36,774 nucleotides of DNA from the NCBI GenBank assembly GCA_937867335.1, contig CALMKX010000078.1, positions 1 to 36,774 on the forward strand, written 5' to 3'. The notes under the pieces were generated by a model. It was not told the origin of the DNA, did no database searches, and worked only from the letters and a program-made list of their open reading frames with translations. This DNA is from an uncultured Acidobacteriota bacterium (GTDB lineage Bacteria > Acidobacteriota > Thermoanaerobaculia > Multivoradales > SZUA-115). Position 1 is the stretch's first letter; each line of letters begins with the position of its first letter. The position numbers and the translations under genes are program-made. Positions 8,754 through 16,233 of the stretch are shown here, piece by piece.

Positions 8754-11700
8754 CTACTGAATCCGCAGTCGCTGCCAGCCGCCGAAGCCGATCGCGCCGT
8801 CGGCGTTGGTCACGATCACGTAGTACCAGTTCCAGCCCAGGGGGTCGAAAGAGCCCACGGGAGGCTTGTCGAGCACCGGGTCCACCATCGGGAAGGTGAA
8901 CGTGGTGTCCAGGTAGGCCGTGGCGACGTTCGGCCCCCAGGGCCCACCGAGGAGAAGGCCGTAGTACTTGGTCGGCTCTACCTCCACCGCCGTCTGCCAC
9001 ACCGGCTGATGGTTCTCCGGGTCGAGGCTGCCGGTGGGATAGAGCGGGAAGGAGAGCAGCCCGACCGGCCCCTGGTCCAGGGGACCTTGAGGGTTGGGCG
9101 GGCCCTGGGTGTTGGTGTTGAGGTAGGCGAGATGCAGCCAGGCGCCGTGGCGAAGGCCCTGGCCGGAGACCTGGAAGCGGCGGGGAGCGTCGTGGCGCAG
9201 CGCCGTACCGAAGCCGAAGCCGTTCTGCGAGGCGGCGTCCTGGATCAACCCCCACTGGTAGAGCCGGGCGGTGTGCACGAAGGGGCTCGCCGCGTTGAGA
9301 TTGTTGAGCGTGGCCCAGGCTCCGGAAAGCTCCGGCACGCGCTGGTAGAAGCTGTCCGCCACCATCGGCATCAGGTGCAGGGAGGAAGGCGCGGCTGCGG
9401 GCGGTAGGTCACTCGCCACACCGCTCGGTGCGGCCAGCCGCCGCTCGCTGCCGAGAGGCACCGCCTGGAACACCAGCCAGTCCCGGGTGGTGGCGATCAA
9501 GCCCACGAGGGCCGCCCGGGTGAGCGCCACACCGGCCGGCTCCTCCCGGTACAGGCTGCTCGTCGGGTCGAACCAGAAGCCGCGGTCCGCAGTGGCCAGG
9601 CGAGCCTGCACCGCGAGGCCGGAGTTGGCCTTGCCGGCCTGCTCTTCCATGCAGCTGAGGCTCGAAGCGAGATCCGTGCAGGCCGCGCTGCAACCTGTAC
9701 CTCCCGCGCCGGGCAGCGCCTGGGCGGCGTTCGCCAGGTTCACCGTCGCCGGGCAGCCGATCAGCGGGCCGGCGCCCCAGTCCACCTCGTGCACGAACTG
9801 GTTGAGCGAGGCGAGGTCGTTGCACCAGGAGATCTGGCCCGGAGTGCCGCAGAGGTTGGCGGAGAACGCCGTCTTGTTGAAGGCGTTGATCGACGCCGTG
9901 AGGTTGAACTCCTGGACCGTGGCCCCGCCGATGAAACCGTCGTGGAACAGCCCCTCGAGGCCAGTCGCGGGCGAGTTGAGCGGATTGCTAAAGCCGTCGA
10001 CGTCGCGCTTGGCCTCGAGCTGCAGAAGGCCCCGCAGCGCTGCGGTCTCGATCGGCTGGCCCACCACCTGACCGCCCACCACACCGGGGTCGGTGAGGCG
10101 GTTGTTGCTGCCCTCCGGCAGCTCGTGGCAGCCGGCGCAGGAGCGCTCGCCCACGGTCTGACGGTCGTGGTAGAACTTCATGCCGCGCAAAGCCAGGGTG
10201 GAACCGTCGTTCGGGAAGACACCGCCGGAGCCGTCGCTCCAGAGGCCCGAGGGCACTCGATTGCGCGGCTGCTGGGGGTTCGGCGGATAGGACACCGTGT
10301 TGATGAACTCCTGGAACTGCAGCATCTGCTCGGGCTCGAGCATCGTGCCGCCCAGGAGGCTGGCGAAGGCGCCGTTGAAGGCGGTGAAATCGGCTCGATC
10401 GCCCCGCCAGTGGTAGGGCGCGTTGGTGGTCCAGAACAGCTCCCCGGGCACCACCTCATAGTTCAGCAGGCCCTGGAGGGACTGCGTGATCAGCTTCCCC
10501 TTGTCGGCTGGGAAGAGAGTGTCGGGAATGCCGTCCGGGAGAAAGCTTGGAATCACCACCGGCCCCAGCGCCGGGGTGCCGAGGTCCCAGGGCAGGCGGT
10601 CGGTGCGGGCATCCACGTGGCAGCTGGCGCAGGAGACCTTGCCGTTGCCCGAGAGCTTGGCGTCGTAGAGGAAGCGCTGGCCGGTCTTGAGGTAGGCCGG
10701 CCGCGGGTCTACCTTCAAGGAGAGATTGCCGCCCGGCACCACGGTCTCGGTGAGGGGGTCGATGGTGGTGATCGAGCCATCGAGGTGATTGAGCACGTAG
10801 ACGCGGGCCCCCGGATCGCCGCTCTGCGCCGGGTTGGCAGGTTTCACCGCGATGCCTCGAGGCCCGGCCAGAGGGTTACCGTTCAGGGGCTTCAGGTTGA
10901 TGCGTGAGATGGCCCACTGCAGCGGGTCTGTGGCCGCTGGATCGGGGCGGATCACCCCCACGCGGTCGTTGCCCATGGCGGTGAAGAACACCTTCGGCAC
11001 GCCGCCGGTCTCGAACACTGCGAGGTCGGTGAGCATCGACAGGCTGGAGCTGAACGGAACCGGGGCGGTGGCCGCAGCGGCCGTGGCCTTGACCGAGAGC
11101 CGCGCGGAGCGCAGCCCGGCCGAGACGGGCACCAGCTCCTCGTTGACGTCCCGGGCGAGGATGCTCTGCCCGGCCTGGCAAGGGTTGGCGATGCGGTAGA
11201 AAGTGCTCTTCACGAAGCCCGTGGGCGCGGCCATCACGTTCGGCTCGTCGGCGAGCCCCATGTTCTGGGCTTCTCCCCCCACCACGTAGAGAGTGCCGGC
11301 GGCGTCGAAGGCCATGTTGAGGCCGGTCGAGCCGAGGCCGGCGATCCTGCCAGGGTTCACGAAGGGCTGGCTCAAATCGTCGCAATAAATGTCGAAGTCG
11401 AAGGCGTTGTTGCCGCCCTTGGTCGCGAGGAGGAAGAGCCGGTTGCTGCGCACCGAGACCGTGCGGGGCTCCTTGAGGGCGAGCTGGATCGTCTGGCCGC
11501 CGATCGAGAAGGGCACCTGGGCTGCCACCATCGCCTTGCCGCTCACCACCGCCAGGGTCAGGGCATCTCGCCAGTCGAAGCCGTCGAGCGCCATGTGGCT
11601 CACGAAGAGCGTGCGCTGATCGCCGTTCTGGAAGAAGGCGAGATCCATCGGCTCGTCGCCCACCCAGGCGGTCTTCTCGAAAGTGGCGGTGAAGGAGGTC

Positions 11701-12044
11701 GGCCCCGTGGGCGCCGAGACCCGGATCACCGAGATCGAATCGCCCAGGAAGTTCGCCGTGTAGAGCCTCGAGAGCACCGGATCGAAGCGCACCGAAACCG
11801 GTTCGAGACCCACCCGCACCCGCGCCAGGCGACGGTTGGCGACGTTTTCCCGGGTATCCCAGATCTCCACCGAGCCATCGCGGGTGTTGGCGGCGGCGAA
11901 GAAGTCGTGGTTGCCGAGGCGGAACACCTCGATCGGATGGACCGGAGGGCTTTCGACATTGAAGTAGTCCGACCGTCCCTGCGCCAGGACCGGCGCAGCC
12001 AGGATCAGCGAGGCTGCAAGTCCGCGAACCAAGGCTCTGAGCAT
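8754..12044 (-). CDS. secreted beta-propeller protein with two c-type haem motifs
   Basis: This 1096-residue exported protein starts with a signal peptide (about residues 1-21, ending VLAQG). The first 430 or so residues carry YncE/YVTN-like propeller repeats, such as DGSVEIWDTRENVANRRLARVRVGLEPVSVRFDP and LYTANFLGDSISVI. Haem-binding CASCH follows at about 472-476 and CAGCH at about 636-640, each in a cytochrome c peroxidase-like context (KLSGNGKVSCASCHVDA; ALRGMKFYHDR before the second). The last 300 residues are of no recognised domain. It is therefore a periplasmic or surface di-haem protein with a sensor- or binding-like propeller; electron donor and acceptor are unknown. It is divergent from the PhzF gene and convergent with recA. 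Upstream Shine-Dalgarno is weak. Confidence 0.88.
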   Translation of the reverse strand: MLRALVRGLAASLILAAPVLAQGRSDYFNVESPPVHPIEVFRLGNHDFFAAANTRDGSVEIWDTRENVANRRLARVRVGLEPVSVRFDPVLSRLYTANFLGDSISVIRVSAPTGPTSFTATFEKTAWVGDEPMDLAFFQNGDQRTLFVSHMALDGFDWRDALTLAVVSGKAMVAAQVPFSIGGQTIQLALKEPRTVSVRSNRLFLLATKGGNNAFDFDIYCDDLSQPFVNPGRIAGLGSTGLNMAFDAAGTLYVVGGEAQNMGLADEPNVMAAPTGFVKSTFYRIANPCQAGQSILARDVNEELVPVSAGLRSARLSVKATAAAATAPVPFSSSLSMLTDLAVFETGGVPKVFFTAMGNDRVGVIRPDPAATDPLQWAISRINLKPLNGNPLAGPRGIAVKPANPAQSGDPGARVYVLNHLDGSITTIDPLTETVVPGGNLSLKVDPRPAYLKTGQRFLYDAKLSGNGKVSCASCHVDARTDRLPWDLGTPALGPVVIPSFLPDGIPDTLFPADKGKLITQSLQGLLNYEVVPGELFWTTNAPYHWRGDRADFTAFNGAFASLLGGTMLEPEQMLQFQEFINTVSYPPNPQQPRNRVPSGLWSDGSGGVFPNDGSTLALRGMKFYHDRQTVGERSCAGCHELPEGSNNRLTDPGVVGGQVVGQPIETAALRGLLQLEAKRDVDGFSNPLNSPATGLEGLFHDGFIGGATVQEFNLTASINAFNKTAFSANLCGTPGQISWCNDLASLNQFVHEVDWGAGPLIGCPATVNLANAAQALPGAGGTGCSAACTDLASSLSCMEEQAGKANSGLAVQARLATADRGFWFDPTSSLYREEPAGVALTRAALVGLIATTRDWLVFQAVPLGSERRLAAPSGVASDLPPAAAPSSLHLMPMVADSFYQRVPELSGAWATLNNLNAASPFVHTARLYQWGLIQDAASQNGFGFGTALRHDAPRRFQVSGQGLRHGAWLHLAYLNTNTQGPPNPQGPLDQGPVGLLSFPLYPTGSLDPENHQPVWQTAVEVEPTKYYGLLLGGPWGPNVATAYLDTTFTFPMVDPVLDKPPVGSFDPLGWNWYYVIVTNADGAIGFGGWQRLRIQ

Positions 12045-12152
12045 GGGGCACCCCCTGTCGGTTGGTTGACCATCGATCTCTCTCTAAGCAAGCGGAAGCC
12101 GGGGGCAAAGGCGATAAGATCAGCCTCTCACCTTGTCCGCGAGAACCCCACC

Positions 12153-12953
12153 ATGCCCCAGATGCTGATCGTCGACGCCTTCACCGCCGAGCCCTTCGCA
12201 GGCAACCCGGCGGCCGTGTGTTTCCTCGACTCTCCCCGCCCGGACGACTGGCTGGCCCGGGTGGCGCGCGAGATGAACCTCTCCGAAACGGCCTTCCTGC
12301 TGTCTGAAGGCGATCACTGGCGGCTGCGCTGGTTCACCCCGGCGGTGGAAGTGGCGCTCTGCGGCCATGCCACCCTGGCGAGCGCCCACGCGCTGTGGCA
12401 AACCGGCCGGCTCGAGCCCGGCCAGAGCGCCGAGTTCGAAACCAAGAGCGGCCGGCTCCGGGCCCTCCCCCAGGGCGAGGAGATCGAACTCGACTTCCCC
12501 TCCACCCCTCCCACCGCCACCGAGCCGCCGAAGGGCCTGGTAGACGCCCTCGGCCTCGAGGCGCCGCCGGTGTGGGTGGGCCGCTATCGAGAGGATTACT
12601 TGCTGGAGCTCGCGAGCGAGGTCGAAGTGCTGCGAGCCCGGCCGGACTTCCACGCTCTCACCACCACCGCCCCCACCACCCGCGGCGTGGCGATCACCGC
12701 CCGCGCCGAGCGCCACGGCGCGGATTTCGTTTCGCGCTTCTTCGCTCCGGGCGCCGGGGTCAACGAGGACCCGGTCACCGGCTCCGCCCACTGTGCGCTC
12801 GCACCCTACTGGGCCGACCGGCTGGGCAAGAACCCGCTCTCGGCCTTCCAGGCGTCCGCGCGGGGAGGCTGGCTCAAGGTGCGGGTGGGCGGCGAGCGGG
12901 TCTACCTCGCCGGCCGCGCGGTGACCGTCGTCTCCGGCGAGCTCCACGCCTGA
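12153..12953 (+). CDS. PhzF-family isomerase/epimerase-like protein
   Basis: This 266-residue protein belongs to the PhzF family (diaminopimelate epimerase-like fold). It opens with VDAFTAEPFAGNPAAVCFLD, carries the catalytic Glu at about 45 in MNLSETAFLL, the CGHATLASAHAL segment, and GVNEDPVTGSAHCALAPYW near the C-terminus, all standard. PhzF proper isomerises DHHA in phenazine synthesis, but no other phenazine gene is present, and most family members have unknown substrates. The ATG at 12153 was chosen because family homology starts there; the same frame is open for a long way upstream across the antisense of the cytochrome gene. A peroxiredoxin gene follows 88 nt downstream. Confidence 0.93.
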   Translation: MPQMLIVDAFTAEPFAGNPAAVCFLDSPRPDDWLARVAREMNLSETAFLLSEGDHWRLRWFTPAVEVALCGHATLASAHALWQTGRLEPGQSAEFETKSGRLRALPQGEEIELDFPSTPPTATEPPKGLVDALGLEAPPVWVGRYREDYLLELASEVEVLRARPDFHALTTTAPTTRGVAITARAERHGADFVSRFFAPGAGVNEDPVTGSAHCALAPYWADRLGKNPLSAFQASARGGWLKVRVGGERVYLAGRAVTVVSGELHA

Positions 12954-12972
12954 GCGAACCTTCCGGCAACCC

Positions 12973-13010
12973 GGCGGCCGAGCCCGAGGGGGCATCGAGG
13001 CCCGGCCGCC
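12973..13010. terminator. weak inverted repeat between phzF-like and peroxiredoxin genes
   Basis: GGCGGCCG (12973-12980) and CGGCCGCC (13003-13010) can pair around a 22-nt loop, followed by TTCCGTTT. It could be an attenuator or terminator between the two genes, or chance in this GC-rich DNA. Confidence 0.25.
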
Positions 13011-13041
13011 TTCCGTTTCCAACCCAACGAAAGGAACTGCC

Positions 13042-13521
13042 ATGATCCAGGTCGGTGATTCGCTTCCGGACGTCACCTTGAAAGCCATTTCTCCGGACGG
13101 CGTCCGCGACGCCTCCACCCGCGACCTTTTCGCCGGCAAGAAGGCCGTGCTCTTCGGCGTGCCCGGGGCTTTCACCCCCACCTGCTCCGACGAGCATCTT
13201 CCCGGCTTCCTGGTGCACTACGACGAACTCAAGGCCAAGGGCGTGGAGCTCATCGTCTGCGTGGCGGTGAACGACCACCACGTGATGAACGCCTGGGGCA
13301 AGGCCCGCAACGTGGGCGACTACCTGCTGCTCCTGGCCGATGGCAACGGCGACTTCGCCCGCGCCACCGGCCTGGACTTCGACCTCAGTCGGGCCGGCAT
13401 GGGCCTGCGCAACCGGCGCTACGCCATGGTGCTCGACGACGGCAGGGTGCGCTACCTTGGCGTCGAGCCCGCCCCCGGCGTCAGCGTCAGCGGCGCCGCG
13501 GCGGTGCTCGAAGCCCTCTAG
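13042..13521 (+). CDS. peroxiredoxin of the Prx5 / AhpE-like thioredoxin fold family
   Basis: This 159-residue peroxiredoxin reduces hydrogen peroxide and organic peroxides through the Cys of PGAFTPTCSDEHLPGF, near residue 50, with the PxxxT/SxxC motif intact. The opening IQVGDSLPDVTL, the VELIVCVAVNDHHVMNAWGK segment and RNRRYAMVLDDG are typical of the Prx5 group. A second Cys lies in LIVCVAV, so it may work as a one-Cys or atypical two-Cys enzyme with a glutathione- or thioredoxin-type reductant. AAAGGAA lies 8 nt before the ATG. It has no signal peptide and so is cytoplasmic. It ends 16 nt before the convergent cytochrome lipoprotein gene. Confidence 0.95.
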   Translation: MIQVGDSLPDVTLKAISPDGVRDASTRDLFAGKKAVLFGVPGAFTPTCSDEHLPGFLVHYDELKAKGVELIVCVAVNDHHVMNAWGKARNVGDYLLLLADGNGDFARATGLDFDLSRAGMGLRNRRYAMVLDDGRVRYLGVEPAPGVSVSGAAAVLEAL

Positions 13522-13537
13522 GCGGCCCTCCCCCCGC

Positions 13538-15004
13538 TCAGCGGTGCGAAGCCAGCGTGCCCACTTGCCCGGGCACGCAGTTGGGCGGCAGCTTCTGGCC
13601 GGGCTGGGCCTTCTCCGGGCAAGCCCGGAAGGGCAAGAAGGTCTGGGCCAGCGCCGCCTTGTTCTTGTTCACCGCCAGCTTGTGGCAATCGATGCAGGCC
13701 TGGGGCAGCTGCGGGTTGCTGGGCAGATAGGCCTCGAGCGCAGTGTTGAGCGTGGGCACCGGCTGCGAGGAGGTGGGGAACTCGATCCAGTTGGTGTCGA
13801 TCTGCATGTAGTACTGCCACACCGTGCCGGCGAGCACCTGCTTCTGCCACCACTGGTTCATGGGCTCGTCGATGAACGCGTCTTGCCCCGGGGCGCGGGT
13901 GATCTGCGCCGGCACGTTGGGGAAGCCCTTGTAGAGCGAAGCCGAGGGGCCGCTCAGGCTCCATTTGTAGTCGTCCGAGGGGATCGGCTTGCCGCTCGGG
14001 TCGGTGGGCGGCACGTTGGTCGGGCAGCCGGTGCAGGCCGGGTTGGCGAGGGTGGGGGTGATCCCGGGCGCGGGCACCACGTTGTCCACCTGCTCGAAGG
14101 TGGACCACAGGCCGTTGTGGCGGATGTGCAAGCCGATCAGCCCGAGCTCGCGCTGGATGCACACCGGCTGGGTGCCGCCGCCCTCCACGTGCTGCGGGTC
14201 GAGGACGATGTTCGCCACGGAGCGGTAGTAGCGGGCCTTCTGGTCTGCCGGCATCTCCGTGGGCAAGATGCGCCAGGCCGCCTTGGCCTCGATCGGCTCT
14301 TCGGGCATCTGGAGGTCGGTGGTGAGCCCGGCGACCGTCTCCTGCTGGTAGAGCTTGTTGGTCACCACCCAGCCCACTTCGGCCTGGTTCATGCGGATCT
14401 CGAAGACCACGAAGTTCAGCGCCTGGTCGATCAGTGGCTGCTCGATGGTGGCCTCGAAGAAGTCGTTCGGGTCGATGTCCGTGAAGTCCACGCTGGACTT
14501 CGCCAGCCGCCCGGTGAAGCGGCGACCGCCGAGGAGGGTCTTGCACTCCGGCGGGGGCGGCTGCGGCCCGGGATTCCAGCTCGGCTTCACTGCCCCGGGC
14601 AGGAACACCGAATCCGGGTCCATCCACAGCTCCCACACCCGATCTCCCGAGCCGCCCACGCTGGCCTTGGGATCCGGCTCGACGATCTGGATCCCTTCCG
14701 GCGCCGGGATGATCTTGCCCGGCCAGGAGAGCGAGACGAACGTCTGCCAGGACCAGAAATCCCGCGAGCACTGCTGGTCAGCGCTGTTGCAGCCCTGGGG
14801 CACCTGGATCTGCGCCCCCGGCAAGGCCGAGCACAGCAGCTGGCCGCTCGGGCAGTAGGGGTTGTTGCCGAAGCCGGTCGCCACCGGCGGCTGCGGCGGA
14901 GGAGCCGTTGGCCCGCCGCAAGCAGCAAGAAGCCCTGCGGCCGCCAGAGCCAATGACCACCCGCGAACGGAATGTCCAGAAGAGCGATTCGAAGCGATCC
15001 TCAT
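13538..15004 (-). CDS. exported lipoprotein with one c-type haem motif
   Basis: This 488-residue protein has a lipoprotein signal peptide with lipobox LAAC (Cys about 29), followed by a Pro-rich linker. The body contains CSRDFWSWQTFVSLSWPGK and VWELWMDP, then WSTFEQVDNVVP and the haem motif CIDCH at about 437-441. A near-motif CTGCP lacks the His. I know this pattern from uncharacterised cytochrome c-like proteins in Proteobacteria and Acidobacteria; no substrate is known. The start at 15004 was chosen because GGAAGG precedes it and the lipoprotein signal begins there; the frame is open 69 codons further upstream without any signal. It should be lipid-anchored in a periplasm-facing membrane leaflet. 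Confidence 0.82.
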   Translation of the reverse strand: MRIASNRSSGHSVRGWSLALAAAGLLAACGGPTAPPPQPPVATGFGNNPYCPSGQLLCSALPGAQIQVPQGCNSADQQCSRDFWSWQTFVSLSWPGKIIPAPEGIQIVEPDPKASVGGSGDRVWELWMDPDSVFLPGAVKPSWNPGPQPPPPECKTLLGGRRFTGRLAKSSVDFTDIDPNDFFEATIEQPLIDQALNFVVFEIRMNQAEVGWVVTNKLYQQETVAGLTTDLQMPEEPIEAKAAWRILPTEMPADQKARYYRSVANIVLDPQHVEGGGTQPVCIQRELGLIGLHIRHNGLWSTFEQVDNVVPAPGITPTLANPACTGCPTNVPPTDPSGKPIPSDDYKWSLSGPSASLYKGFPNVPAQITRAPGQDAFIDEPMNQWWQKQVLAGTVWQYYMQIDTNWIEFPTSSQPVPTLNTALEAYLPSNPQLPQACIDCHKLAVNKNKAALAQTFLPFRACPEKAQPGQKLPPNCVPGQVGTLASHR

Positions 15005-15350
15005 CGTACCTTCCCCCTCGGAGTCCGAGCCCCGATCCAGGGTCGGCGGGGCGAGCGAGGGCTCATCCCTCGCGGCCCTGCCCCCAGCCTGAAAAGTAGG
15101 TGTAAACGAGCCCGAGTGTAGCAACTTCTGTCCATCCGTGAGTTCGGACCCAGCGCTCGACGACAAGCGAAATCCGCCCCTCCTGGTCGCGGCGCTCAGC
15201 GCTCCACCCACAGGGGTGGGGAGGAGAGGGCACCGCCGCGAAGACGGACCCTGCCAATAGACAGTGATTCTCAGGTCGCAATTGAGAGAATCAAGCGGAT
15301 TTCACAACTCGGAGGGACCCACCCACCCTGAGCTAGCTGGAGGCCTGGTC
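15005..15350. other. 346-bp divergent intergenic region
   Basis: This separates the cytochrome lipoprotein (minus) from the IPTL-CTERM gene (plus) and must hold both promoters. The only clear structure is the inverted repeat at 15265-15293. I see no convincing -35/-10 pair on either strand and no gene. Confidence 0.5.
15265..15293. promoter_or_regulatory. inverted repeat upstream of the IPTL-CTERM gene
   Basis: TGATTCTC (15265-15272) and GAGAATCA (15286-15293) are perfect 8-bp arms with centres 21 bp apart, two DNA turns. This fits a dimeric repressor or activator site about 58 nt before the start codon. The binding protein is unknown. Confidence 0.4.
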
Positions 15351-15839
15351 ATGATCGCGAGAACTCACCTGTTTCGCGCCTTGGTGTTGGCCGCCTTGTT
15401 CTCTCTCCTCGGCAGTGCGACCGTCGGGGCTCGGTGCTACTGCCAGTTCGAGTGCATCCCCTTCGGCTTCGGCAACCTGTGCGTCGAGAACGCCACGGAC
15501 TGCGCGCTGGCGGCTACCCTGCTCTGCCGGCTGAGGCCGGTAGCCTTTGCCAACTGCAATAACCGCTGCCCATTCAACGAATTCGGCGAGTACTGCCTCG
15601 GCGGCTGCTCGGACAACACCTCCTTCGCCCTGAAGGCGACCGTGCCCATGAACTGCGCCCAGGACGCCTTCGACCTCTGCCAGCAGCGCCAGGCCGATGT
15701 CTCCAGCCTGAATCTCACCAGCAACACCCTACCCATCCCCACCCTCAACCCCTGGGGACTCGGAGCCCTGGCCCTGGCCCTGGCCGGGGCTGCGTGGGCG
15801 GCGCTGCGGCGGCGCCAGCGGCAAGGCGAGACTGCCTAG
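15351..15839 (+). CDS. Cys-rich secreted protein with IPTLxxWG-CTERM sorting tail
   Basis: This 162-residue protein has a signal peptide ending near VGA-R, then a compact domain with 12 Cys in about 85 residues, beginning RCYCQFEC and including NNRCPF and YCLGGC. A Thr/Pro linker leads to IPTLNPWG at about 129-136, one hydrophobic helix and a closing RRRQR cluster. That tail is the IPTL-CTERM sorting signal, associated in other genomes with exosortase H, which cleaves and attaches proteins to the envelope or exports them. No exosortase gene lies in this window. Start 15351 has GGAGG 7 nt upstream; the frame is open further upstream without a signal. The Cys-rich domain is not one I can name. 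Confidence 0.88.
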   Translation: MIARTHLFRALVLAALFSLLGSATVGARCYCQFECIPFGFGNLCVENATDCALAATLLCRLRPVAFANCNNRCPFNEFGEYCLGGCSDNTSFALKATVPMNCAQDAFDLCQQRQADVSSLNLTSNTLPIPTLNPWGLGALALALAGAAWAALRRRQRQGETA

Positions 15840-16233
15840 AACCCGAGAGCCTGGAGTGGAAAGGCCGCGGTCTCTCCGCCCGGGCTCAGACCCTTGCCGC
15901 CGCGCCATGAGAGCCGGCTGGCCCCTCTTCTCGTCCTCAGGCAAAGGGCCGAGGGTCGCACCTCACCCTCGCTCGCCGGATGTGCTCCCGAGGGGGAAGT
16001 GTCTCTTCAGAGGCGGCGTGGGCAAGTCCCTGCAGGGCACCGGGCCAAGCTGAGGGGACCCCCGACATCGAGAGTCGTATCAGCGCCCCGAAGTCCCCGC
16101 TCATCGAGAGCAAGTCGAGCTGCCGAGCCCGAAAACGGCCGAGCTCGTCCGTCTATCCAGGCAGACAACTCTTGATTCCGGTCTCGGTCTGGCACGAGGG
16201 CTCGGGACTGGGCCTCAGAAAGGGGGCTCTACG
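15840..16233. other. 394-bp region without a supported gene
   Basis: Short frames exist but none has a signal, domain or Shine-Dalgarno worth reporting. It should carry the end of the IPTL-CTERM transcript and the promoter of the 618-residue protein, yet I see no clear promoter or terminator in it. Confidence 0.4.

Noticed and set aside
12045-12152. A TTGACC / TAAGCA promoter before the PhzF-like gene
   Set aside because: The spacing is only 14 nt, and other pairings are no better.
15005-15350. Possible sigma-70 promoter pairs in the divergent region
   Set aside because: Loose TTGAGA- and TTGCTA-like hexamers exist, but none has a fair partner at 16-18 nt.
15856-16053. A 65-codon frame after the IPTL-CTERM gene
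   Set aside because: It has no Shine-Dalgarno, no domain and biased Arg/Pro content; the region is best left as non-coding.
16190-16206. TGGCACGAGGGCTCG before the 618-residue gene, like a sigma-54 promoter
   Set aside because: The -24 half is good, but the -12 GC is not at the right spacing (CG is there), so it fails the key test.
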